From: Paraburkholderia sp. C35
GTDB taxonomy: Bacteria; Pseudomonadota; Gammaproteobacteria; Burkholderiales; Burkholderiaceae
NCBI RefSeq assembly: GCF_003121405.1
Contig: NZ_QBUY01000009.1
Location: forward strand, 85,730-149,729
Direction of reading: 5' to 3'
Length of the DNA: 64,000 bases
Position numbers and translations under genes: made by a program. The notes beneath the pieces are model-generated. The model saw nothing but the letters and a program-made list of their open reading frames with translations. It had not been told where the DNA came from and ran no database searches. Below, piece by piece: positions 35,725 through 43,684 of this stretch (the stretch's first letter is position 1; the number at the start of each line of letters is the position of its first letter).

Positions 35725-36906
35725 ATGACGGATGTAGTGATCGTATCGGCCGCCCGTACGGCTGTTGGCAAATTCGGTGGGTCGCTTGCGAAGATTGCGG
35801 CGCCAGAACTGGGCGCGACGGTGATTCGCGCCGTGCTGGAGCGAGCGGGTCTCAAACCCGAGGTGGTCAGCGATGTCATTCTCGGTCAGGTATTGACGGC
35901 AGGTTCAGGACAGAATCCGGCACGCCAGTCGCTGATCAAGGCCGGCCTGCCCGTGAGCGTTCCGGGAATGACCATCAACAAGGTCTGCGGCTCCGGCCTG
36001 CAAGCCGTAATGTTGGCAGCCAATGCGATCATCGCTGGTGATTCAGACATCGTCGTTGCTGGCGGCCAGGAAAACATGAGTGCCGCGCCGCACGTGCTTC
36101 CGGGTTCGCGCGATGGCTTTCGCATGGGCGACGCGAAGCTAGTGGACACGATGATTGTCGATGGTTTGTGGGATGCGTTTAACCAGTACCACATGGGCGT
36201 GACTGCGGAGAATGTCGCGTTGGAATACGGCATCTCACGCGAAGACCAGGACAAGTTTGCGGCACTGTCACAAAATAAGGCAGAAGCTGCACAAAAGGCG
36301 GGGCGCTTCGATGACGAAATCGTACCCATCCAGATTCCACAGAAAAAGGGCGATCCAGTTTCATTCGTGACGGATGAGCAGGTACGTCACGGTGTGACGG
36401 CGGAGTCACTTTCAAGTTTGAAACCGGCATTCATGAAGGAAGGCACGGTTACGGCAGCGAACGCATCGGGTATCAATGACGGCGCGGCAGCCGTCGTCGT
36501 GATGTCAGCTCAAAAGGCCGAAGCACTTGGCCTGACGCCGCTTGCGCGCATCAAGGCCTACGCAACTGCAGGCGTAGACCCGAAACTGATGGGTATGGGT
36601 CCTGTGCCGGCGTCGCGCCGTTGTCTGGAGCGCGCAGGATGGAGCATAGACGATCTCGACCTGATGGAAATTAACGAAGCATTTGCCGCGCAGGCGCTCG
36701 CCGTGCACAGGCAAATGGGCTGGGACCAATCGAAAATCAACGTGAATGGCGGCGCAGTTGCGATCGGTCACCCTATTGGCGCTTCGGGCTGCCGGATTCT
36801 CGTCACGTTGCTACACGAAATGCAGAAGCGCGACGCGAAGAAAGGTCTCGCATCGCTGTGTATCGGCGGTGGAATGGGGGTGGCACTTGCGATCGAGCGG
36901 GCCTGA
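35725..36906 (+). CDS. phaA: Acetyl-CoA acetyltransferase (PhaA-like thiolase)
   Basis: 393 aa thiolase II. Active-site residues: Cys88 (NKVCGSG), His near 349 (GHPIGASG) and Cys near 379 (CIGGGMG). Over most of its length it agrees with Cupriavidus necator PhaA as I remember that sequence, including [20 protein letters not shown]. It condenses two acetyl-CoA or cleaves acetoacetyl-CoA. It is 269 bp after the isomerase gene, a gap without a recognisable gene, so it may have its own promoter. Its link to the aromatic operon is doubtful, as no acyl-CoA intermediate remains after the thioesterase. Confidence 0.95.
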   Translation: MTDVVIVSAARTAVGKFGGSLAKIAAPELGATVIRAVLERAGLKPEVVSDVILGQVLTAGSGQNPARQSLIKAGLPVSVPGMTINKVCGSGLQAVMLAANAIIAGDSDIVVAGGQENMSAAPHVLPGSRDGFRMGDAKLVDTMIVDGLWDAFNQYHMGVTAENVALEYGISREDQDKFAALSQNKAEAAQKAGRFDDEIVPIQIPQKKGDPVSFVTDEQVRHGVTAESLSSLKPAFMKEGTVTAANASGINDGAAAVVVMSAQKAEALGLTPLARIKAYATAGVDPKLMGMGPVPASRRCLERAGWSIDDLDLMEINEAFAAQALAVHRQMGWDQSKINVNGGAVAIGHPIGASGCRILVTLLHEMQKRDAKKGLASLCIGGGMGVALAIERA

Positions 36907-37003
36907 TTGCGGGCGCTACCAAACATAAGTCTGATGCATCGACGGGCCGGGCGGTCGCATTTCTGAAAATGAGGAAGCGACGGCGTTGGCTCGTGAGGTA
37001 GGC

Positions 37004-37411
37004 ATGGTGGGTTGTATTTTGGAAGCAAGCGTGTGGGGAAGAGTCGTGGCCGATCTGGTCGGACCACATTCAGGGCGCCGCCGAGACAGTCGGCCTCGAC
37101 CTTCCTCGTCTGGGGCGGCGAGCGCCAGCCCCGGCACTGGAACCATATCGTTCATCGAATGGGAAGATCAAACTTCCGCGTTGCTTTCATGGAAAGCGTC
37201 GACGAGCGGAGTTTACGGTGAGCAGGTATGGAAACTCTGTTCCGCGCGACGGATGGGGTGCTGCGTTGTGTCCGGCAAGCCAATCCGTCGAGGCGACGCC
37301 ATATTCAGGCCGTGGTATCGACGTGGATTGGATTCGCCGGCCAATGCGAATTGCGCCATCCTTGCGGATGTGTTTCGCGAACTTTGTGTCGGTGTAGCAA
37401 TTGAGCACTGA
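37004..37411 (+). CDS. DUF3331 protein
   Basis: 135 aa. The C-terminal part, EQVWKLCSARRMGCCVVSG followed by KPIRRGDAIFRPWYRR and NANCAILADVF, has the pattern of DUF3331, a family of small proteins found mostly in Burkholderia and Paraburkholderia with an unknown role. The N-terminal 50 residues are basic, Ser-rich and probably disordered. ATG at 37004 is preferred, with GAGGTAG before it. No obvious operon partner. Confidence 0.65.
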   Translation: MVGCILEASVWGRVVADLVGPHSGRRRDSRPRPSSSGAASASPGTGTISFIEWEDQTSALLSWKASTSGVYGEQVWKLCSARRMGCCVVSGKPIRRGDAIFRPWYRRGLDSPANANCAILADVFRELCVGVAIEH

Positions 37412-37591
37412 CAGTCAGACGAACTCACAGCAGGCATCCAGGGACAAACCGTTCGTTGCGCTAAATCGAGTCCGTTATCCTTGAGATGGCCTGTTCATCG
37501 GGTATCAGCGGTATCTGCTCGTCGCGGCCAGCAAAGGCGACGCAGGCACAGCTAACGGCACAACCGTCGCGTTAGCGACGGGCCCAAATTC

Positions 37592-38494
37592 TCAGTCGGC
37601 TTCGTTCCCGCTCTTTCGAATGATTGGGATGTCGGCATCTCTATTCTCCTTGCCAATATTGCTCATGATATTCGGGACGAGCATTTCGGCGAATCCTGCA
37701 ACCATGGCAATCATATAGAAACCTGCATTCTCGGGTGCTTTTGACACGAAGGAGAATGCAACATCGGATTTGATTGCGAAGTACGCAAATATTGATGCGG
37801 TAACAGCAATCAGTATTCGTGAAAACCCGATTAGACAGTTAACTTTCGCGCTGGCGTCGACATCGATTTCAAGCGAAGAAAAGCTCAAGGCGATAGACAT
37901 AATTCCGCCAAGTGCGCCGCATAGCGCCATGTTCAGCAGTAGTGGCGCCTGTTGCAGGCCCATGGCCCACGACAGCACACAAATCAGACACACCACGGCC
38001 ATTGCGCTCGCTGCGTACTGCAGACGCCCCTTGATGGTCTTTAATTTCACGACTCGTTCGACGGCATGCGCGAGAATCGCTTTGGCAGATTCCGCATCGC
38101 CTCCGATGTTTACAGTAATCGCGCGCCCTATCAATCGATTGATGGACTCAATACTCCGAATATTGTCGGGTAGCAACGAATATATTTTCGCCAGATCCAC
38201 TCCGAGTTTTTGATGCAGTGCCGTCAGCTCCTGATTTTTCTCATGATTGTCATTGATATCGATTCGGATGACTGTTTTCGTTCGATATACGACGAATTCC
38301 GGGAATTTTGAGTATATTTTCTCAACTTTGACGTTATCGTTATCGTTCTCGTTGATTTTAAAATCATACGGAACCTTGTGTTTTCGATTTTCTGCCAAAT
38401 CGATTTCCGGAATTTCATTTTTAGTCACAAAATCCTCGCGTTTTATTTTCTGACCGTCGATTATGTTAGTGTATTGGCCAATCCCTAGCTGCAT
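37592..38494 (-). CDS. Membrane protein of unknown function, AT-rich gene
   Basis: 300 aa. Residues 1-165 are hydrophilic and rich in Asn, Asp, Lys and Ile; the C-terminal half has four membrane helices (about 160-180, 184-205, 218-238, 248-270), followed by a short charged tail. No family recognised. The gene is much richer in A and T than its surroundings (many AAA, ATT and GAT codons), which marks recent transfer. It opens the accessory region. A short soluble domain plus a small membrane domain is the layout of several phage-defence membrane effectors, but nothing here proves that. Confidence 0.75.
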   Translation of the reverse strand: MQLGIGQYTNIIDGQKIKREDFVTKNEIPEIDLAENRKHKVPYDFKINENDNDNVKVEKIYSKFPEFVVYRTKTVIRIDINDNHEKNQELTALHQKLGVDLAKIYSLLPDNIRSIESINRLIGRAITVNIGGDAESAKAILAHAVERVVKLKTIKGRLQYAASAMAVVCLICVLSWAMGLQQAPLLLNMALCGALGGIMSIALSFSSLEIDVDASAKVNCLIGFSRILIAVTASIFAYFAIKSDVAFSFVSKAPENAGFYMIAMVAGFAEMLVPNIMSNIGKENRDADIPIIRKSGNEAD

Positions 38495-38686
38495 GAATTT
38501 TAGAGTGTCTGCGATAAATGCTCAATATGTCGAAGTGCAAAAACACCATCGAAGGATCCAGCTGGAGATGATAACTCGATATGATTGAACCAATCGCCGG
38601 CGAGTTACAATGTGATAGTGGGAGATTCACGCTCGTAGAACGATGTGTGCCAAAAAATCAGGTCACAAATATGGGGAGTAGCAGGC

Positions 38687-38962
38687 ATGGCCAGTTTCAT
38701 CACGCGCGTCGAACTTCAGAACGCATCAGCCGAGGACTATGAGAGGCTTCACTCCGAGATGGAGTCGCGCGGATTCAAAAGAACGATATCCGGAAAAAAC
38801 GGAACAAGTTACAAGCTGCCGACGGCGACGTATAGCCTTTCGTTCATAGGAACCGCGAGTCAGGTGAGCGATCAGGCGCGAAATGCCGCGAATGCGACTG
38901 GCAGAAAAAACTGGATCATTACCACTGAAGGTCCGTCGAGCTGGTATCTGCCAGAGGTATGA
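38687..38962 (+). CDS. Small conserved-looking protein, unknown function
   Basis: 91 aa, starting MASFITRVELQNASAEDYERLH and ending TEGPSSWYLPEV. It has the look of a compact alpha-beta domain (about 90 aa, two strands around helices), and I recall similar short proteins with the R-V-E-L-x-x-A start and a ...W-x-L-x-E/P end in proteobacterial accessory DNA, but cannot name the family surely. ATG at 38687 chosen because GTAGCAGG precedes it and the upstream in-frame part is not protein-like. Monocistronic. Confidence 0.6.
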   Translation: MASFITRVELQNASAEDYERLHSEMESRGFKRTISGKNGTSYKLPTATYSLSFIGTASQVSDQARNAANATGRKNWIITTEGPSSWYLPEV

Positions 38963-39314
38963 AGACATCAAGCATCAAGGTTGGCGCGTGAGGCTATGCC
39001 TTTGCTTAAGGTCTGATGGTCCGTCAGGATCGGCGCTGCTGTCGCGATCGACAGGGGGCCTCGGTTCATCCGGACTCGGCCCATACAGTTTTCATCTTTG
39101 CGTTTGGTGACACCTGATTCCCCGCTATATCGAGACATGGCGGCTTGCCAGTTCGTATGTAGGCTCCGCATGCCATACATCGCCTGATTTTTTGTGCGGG
39201 ACCACTTCGTTTGCAAGGGACAGGCGCGAACCCATTCATTAGCAGCTACGATTTGCAGCAGTCGCGCGCCGTTGGGCCTCCACAACCAGAAAAAGCATAG
39301 ATGGGGACTAAAGG
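38963..39314. other. Intergenic region, no convincing gene
   Basis: 350 bp before the 1126-aa gene. A 105-codon open frame on the minus strand (39285 to 38968) is basic, starts without a ribosome site, and resembles nothing I recognise; I do not call it. Confidence 0.4.
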
Positions 39315-42300
39315 ATGTTCAGGACAATTTTGACTTTCCTTTCTGGTCGGCTAACGGGCTGTGCTGAGCCGAGAGCACGGCGCGAGTTGGCTAAATGGAC
39401 AGGAAAAAACGCTACGCTCAAGAATTTCCGCTACGGGAAATTCCGTCGATTCCTGATCGCAGGAACGGAGCATCCGATCCTGTTTGCGTTCTTTGTTGGT
39501 ACGTGTTCAGCGATCCTCGCGTGTATTGTTGCCGGCCGTTGCTGGTCAAGACCGGGTTGGCTCCATCTACCCGTTTTGGCAGGGCCCGACCTCGACCCGA
39601 AGTTTGATCCTGCCGCGTTCGCGGGCGTGCCGTGGAGCGTCGAGGCCACGCTAGTGGCGATGGTGTACCCAATCGTTCTTTCATTTATCGCTTTGTTACT
39701 TCAGCGGAAGGCACATTCCGCAGTGGCGCTGCGAGTCTATGTACTCGATTGTGCTGTCGTCCCGGCAGGCGCCAGTTCGATTGGATTGTTGCTCGCGTTG
39801 AGCGTGCAGTACTTCGCGTCTCCCTACAGCACATCAAAATTTCTCGCTCACAATGCCCTGTTTTTGTTGCTCTTCGATGGAATCTGGTTTGCGGCAAACG
39901 TCCTGTTGACTGGATTTTTTCTCGGTAAAACGATTCGGTTCATTCAGGAAGAGGAGCAACAGCACGCTTATACGCGCGTCGCAGTCGACATCGCGTTACG
40001 CGCGGATCTCGTGTCGACGCTCAAGGAGCATATTATCGTCGACGCCCCGTATCGGGACTGGGGATTCGCGATACCGGCTTCGGATCGAACAGCGAAGCCG
40101 GAAGTCCATATGGTCGATGGGGGGAGGGGAAGTCCGTCGGTCAAGAGGCGTATCAGACAGCAACGCGTGCTCCACGATGTGCATCTGAACCTTTTGAGGG
40201 TCGTTGCAGCCCTTTGGGCCCGTCGCGCGAGTCGACATCAGTCTTCGGGACACGGTCGGCAACCCACGCTCTATTTCACGCCGATAGTCGGAGAGGTCGA
40301 TACTGACGAAGTCGTCTTGTGCTCGGTTGAGAACGGTCCGGCTCTCAACCTCTTTGAGCGCGTGCTGGTCAGGGCAGCATTCAGTTACCGTCGCTCCCAA
40401 CCTGGTACGCTGTCCCTCACTACGACAAGGATGCTTGAAGAGATCGCGAGCGGCGTAACGACCGCTGTCGAAGCAAGACGATTCGAGACCGCCGCGGCGA
40501 CTCTGCGCGATGTCTTTGAGCTTCACAAAACGCTCCTGTCAGCAAGTGCAGTGGGTGGGCCGGAGAACGAGAGTCTTGCCACGATTGGTGTGTCGCCCTA
40601 TGGCTGGGGTCCTTCAAGCTTCGATGTCGAATGGCAAAAGCCATATCGCGAGATTTCCCGCATGGCGGTCAATGTTCTTGCTGAGGACCTTTCTGTCTTT
40701 AGTACGATTGGGATTTTGCCGGCGCGCATTGCCTCGCAGGTATCGCCCAAACCCGAAAAGCTGATCATCGATACGATGCTCATCAGCATGAACCTCGCTT
40801 ACCATCTGAATAAGTGGTGGATTCGCAAGGCCGACGAATCACTTCCCCATGGCCCCGGGAGATTTTCCGGTTTTCTGCCTCCCCAATACGGAAAGCCGTA
40901 CGAGCAGGCGCTGATTGCTTTCATCGGAGGATGGGGTCACCTGCGCGTCAACATCCCGAAAACTGACGTCGCGACTGACGAGGAAATCTGGTCCGCATTG
41001 GGTGCCCGGACGTCTGTCTACGCCAGACACATTGAACATTCAGCTGAGCTTTTATTGAAAGCAGTTTCGCGCGGAGATGATGCTGCGTCCGAATGGTTTC
41101 TCGATAACTACCTGAAGTGGTGGGGAAACAGGGGTGACGAGTTATCGTTCGATGAAATGGAGCGCTTTTCCCGCCCGAAGTTTGGCCTTTCTCTAGCATC
41201 GAAGAGCTGGGGTGAGGTTGCCGAATTATTGAACGACTACGAACAGGTGGTAACGTCAGACCGCGCTAAAAGCGCGCTAAATCTCGCGTTGCGTCGCTAT
41301 TGGGAAGCAATGAGGTTGTACCTCATACTTTTGCTCATCAGCAAAGCAGGAGAGGCGCAGGGAGACCACTCGCGAGAATTGCGATTCGCTGCAGCGCTTC
41401 TGATGGGTGAGGCCCGGAAGCGTGGGGGACGTGTCGAAAGCTGGGAGCTCAACAGTATCGATTCGGTCTTGAAAGCTCTCCTTGACGCGGAATTTGACGA
41501 TTACGGCGACATGCGCAGGATCGATGCATTTGCGGAACGGCAGCGCTGGGACGATGAACCGCCGGAAGTTCCTGGCTGGATCTACGGATGGTCGGGCGGT
41601 TCGACGGATTTTTCATCCATGCGACGCGAAGCATGCATTCTATTGGCTGCTTTAAGTGCGTCTCGTACCGTGCGGGTCCCTGAAAGTACCCAGCGCATTG
41701 AAAGCTGGTGGAGAGACCTCGAAAAGCTGGAGGTTGTAGCTACCTACTGTGGTGACCGCTATCAGCAGGTCTTGTCGGACGAGTTCAACACGGCGTCCTC
41801 GATCTTTTCCGCGCTGTGTGCAGAGCTTGGCACCGCCCAGACGTTCAAACGTGCGCGAGTTGCCGTAGCGCGTGCAATGAAGACATCGCGAAAGGTTGCG
41901 CGGCACGAGAGGTTGATAACGCTGAGGTCTCGCGAAGTTGATCAGCGTGAAATCGCCCGATTAGCGGAGAACATCGCGGTTGCGTCGTTCGGAAGTGATG
42001 GATGGCCTTTGCCATTGGGCACCCGTCTCTCGTTCGTAACGAAGGCGACGACTGATTCGCTCGGATACTTCGTAGATGTTCCCAAAAGCCAGTTCATCGA
42101 TGCGAGCGGTGAACGGAGAAATGGCGAAATGGCGAAAGCGATCGGAGCGTCCATCACCATGAAGTCAGTTGCATCTGCACTATGGTGGCATCTCGACGCG
42201 CATGCTTATGCGCCAACGAACTCGCCCGCTATTCGTAACAACTACCAGGCTACGGCGGAAGAGACGCAGGAGTTGGTGTCGGTGATAGCGAAGCGTTGTA

Positions 42301-42695
42301 AGGAGTTGATGGCTGCCGGTATTGAACCAGTCGTGATCGTGGGACGGTCTGCAGTCGGTTCATACCTGCGGCCTTATCGATGGGGTGCAACTCGAAATCA
42401 GTTTGCACTACCGCCGGACATTTTCTTGCGACCTCGTGATCCTGATGCTGGCGAGACGGGATTCGCTTATATCAACGATGTTCCAATATATGAGTTAGAG
42501 ACTCCGAATGCGGACAGTTATGTGATCCCGCGGCTGGATCTGTCGACGCTGGAAGTGACCGGAAAAGATGCATCCAGTGCAATTCGAGCCAATTGGGAAA
42601 AATTGAGCGATGAACAACTCCGCATAACCATCAACTGGAACGTCGCATTTCAAAGCTCACACGGCGACTGTGAAATTGCAAATGTCAATGGCTAG
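39315..42695 (+). CDS. 1126-aa membrane-anchored protein of unknown function
   Basis: Very large protein with four predicted membrane helices within the first 210 residues (about 48-70, 105-127, 142-163, 178-205) and then about 900 cytoplasmic residues without any motif I can name: no Walker A, no HEAT or TPR regularity obvious by eye, no nuclease signature. The cytoplasmic part is helical, with many Arg-Trp-rich segments. Start ATG at 39315 (AAAGG upstream). It stands alone between a small protein gene and the H-NS gene. Codon use is like the chromosome, unlike the AT-rich gene at 37.6 kb. A membrane sensor or a defence effector are possible guesses only. Confidence 0.8.
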   Translation: MFRTILTFLSGRLTGCAEPRARRELAKWTGKNATLKNFRYGKFRRFLIAGTEHPILFAFFVGTCSAILACIVAGRCWSRPGWLHLPVLAGPDLDPKFDPAAFAGVPWSVEATLVAMVYPIVLSFIALLLQRKAHSAVALRVYVLDCAVVPAGASSIGLLLALSVQYFASPYSTSKFLAHNALFLLLFDGIWFAANVLLTGFFLGKTIRFIQEEEQQHAYTRVAVDIALRADLVSTLKEHIIVDAPYRDWGFAIPASDRTAKPEVHMVDGGRGSPSVKRRIRQQRVLHDVHLNLLRVVAALWARRASRHQSSGHGRQPTLYFTPIVGEVDTDEVVLCSVENGPALNLFERVLVRAAFSYRRSQPGTLSLTTTRMLEEIASGVTTAVEARRFETAAATLRDVFELHKTLLSASAVGGPENESLATIGVSPYGWGPSSFDVEWQKPYREISRMAVNVLAEDLSVFSTIGILPARIASQVSPKPEKLIIDTMLISMNLAYHLNKWWIRKADESLPHGPGRFSGFLPPQYGKPYEQALIAFIGGWGHLRVNIPKTDVATDEEIWSALGARTSVYARHIEHSAELLLKAVSRGDDAASEWFLDNYLKWWGNRGDELSFDEMERFSRPKFGLSLASKSWGEVAELLNDYEQVVTSDRAKSALNLALRRYWEAMRLYLILLLISKAGEAQGDHSRELRFAAALLMGEARKRGGRVESWELNSIDSVLKALLDAEFDDYGDMRRIDAFAERQRWDDEPPEVPGWIYGWSGGSTDFSSMRREACILLAALSASRTVRVPESTQRIESWWRDLEKLEVVATYCGDRYQQVLSDEFNTASSIFSALCAELGTAQTFKRARVAVARAMKTSRKVARHERLITLRSREVDQREIARLAENIAVASFGSDGWPLPLGTRLSFVTKATTDSLGYFVDVPKSQFIDASGERRNGEMAKAIGASITMKSVASALWWHLDAHAYAPTNSPAIRNNYQATAEETQELVSVIAKRCKELMAAGIEPVVIVGRSAVGSYLRPYRWGATRNQFALPPDIFLRPRDPDAGETGFAYINDVPIYELETPNADSYVIPRLDLSTLEVTGKDASSAIRANWEKLSDEQLRITINWNVAFQSSHGDCEIANVNG

Positions 42696-42804
42696 TCGAG
42701 CCGTTGAATGTAGAACGGTAAGTGTGGCTGCGCCGTTTTTTCTTTTCTCCCGGCGCATGGCGTGGCATAGTTCGGCTACTTACGATTAAAAACGGGAGAG
42801 GAAA

Positions 42805-42861
42805 GTGACCACCTAGCAGAAAATTCAGGCGCAGATCCAGAAACTGGAAGCGAAGGCCCAA
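42805..42861 (+). pseudogene. Ancestral N-terminus of the H-NS gene, cut off by TAG
   Basis: In frame with the downstream H-NS gene: start GTG, two Thr codons, amber stop at 42814-42816, then fifteen codons giving the usual first helix of Burkholderia H-NS proteins. A single base change (TAG to TAC or TAT) would restore a full gene. Confidence 0.7.
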
Positions 42862-43566
42862 GTGTTGATGTCTACAAAATCGACGGGTGCGCTAAATAAG
42901 ATACGGGACTTGATGGCAGACCACGGACTGACGATTGCCGATATTGACGCATATGTCGGAAAGAAGCGTGGTCGAAAGGCGAGTGTCACGGTTGCGCCTA
43001 CGCGAACTGTCGAGGCGAAATATCGTGATCCCAAAACTGGTGCGACGTGGTCCGGGCGTGGGCGTGCACCTGGCTGGATTGCTTCGGCGAGAGATCGTAG
43101 CCGTTATCTGATCGCTGAGTCCGAAGTCGCGATAACTAAGGCCACGTCCGTCGCGAAAAAGGCGGGGAATTACGTTCGGGGCCCGCAGCCGGCAAAGTAT
43201 CGGGACCCTGCCAGCGGTGAAACCTGGAGTGGTCGAGGGCGCGCACCGGCTTGGCTCGCTGGTGTAAAGAACCGCGATGCGTTTCTTATCGACGCAACCG
43301 CAACCCAGGCGCCAGAAGTTCCAAAGGGTTCGGCAGCAAAGGCGTCGCCCGTTAAAGCGGCTTCGCGTAAGCAGGCAGCAAAAAAAGCTGCGACGACCAA
43401 ATCGGTGCCTGTTTCGACAAAACGCGCAAAGAAGGTGGTGGCGAAGCGTGCATCCGTGAAAGCTGCTCGGACGCGTAAGGCTGTCAGTGCGAGAAACACA
43501 GTGACGCCAGATACGCCCGTCTCGGCAGCGGCGACCGAGGCAGCAGAAGTATCGTCGCAAGCGTAG
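42862..43566 (+). CDS. H-NS-family nucleoid protein with two DNA-binding motifs; amber codon near true start
   Basis: 234 aa from GTG 42862. Two copies of the H-NS C-terminal motif are present: AKYRDPKTGATWSGRGRAP (about residues 52-70) and AKYRDPASGETWSGRGRAP (about 112-130), followed by a Lys/Ala-rich histone-like tail to the end. The family normally starts about 19 codons earlier: bases 42805-42861 read GTG ACC ACC TAG, then codons for QKIQAQIQKLEAKAQ, in the same frame and behind GGGAGAGG. Family members have Tyr where the amber TAG (42814-42816) stands. Thus the gene is either damaged, restarted at 42862 or 42868 without part of its first dimerisation helix, or read through. Role: silencing of AT-rich acquired DNA. 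Confidence 0.8.
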   Translation: MLMSTKSTGALNKIRDLMADHGLTIADIDAYVGKKRGRKASVTVAPTRTVEAKYRDPKTGATWSGRGRAPGWIASARDRSRYLIAESEVAITKATSVAKKAGNYVRGPQPAKYRDPASGETWSGRGRAPAWLAGVKNRDAFLIDATATQAPEVPKGSAAKASPVKAASRKQAAKKAATTKSVPVSTKRAKKVVAKRASVKAARTRKAVSARNTVTPDTPVSAAATEAAEVSSQA

Positions 43567-43582
43567 AGTCCGATTTATTGGA

Positions 43583-43617
43583 CGATTCAGGGCGACGTGT
43601 GCCGTCGTCCTGAATCG
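43583..43617. terminator. Bidirectional hairpin between convergent genes
   Basis: A 15-bp stem with one G-U pair (CGATTCAGGGCGACG with CGTCGTCCTGAATCG) and a 5-base loop, 16 bp after the H-NS stop and 68 bp before the end of the convergent nuclease gene. No T run follows on the plus strand, so it may act as a weak terminator or a barrier to readthrough. Confidence 0.6.
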
Positions 43618-43684
43618 CAGCGAGGTCAGTCTTCAGGAAGCTGCCAGGCAAGACCATCGAAGCGGAAAAGCCGGTCGTCCGGCT

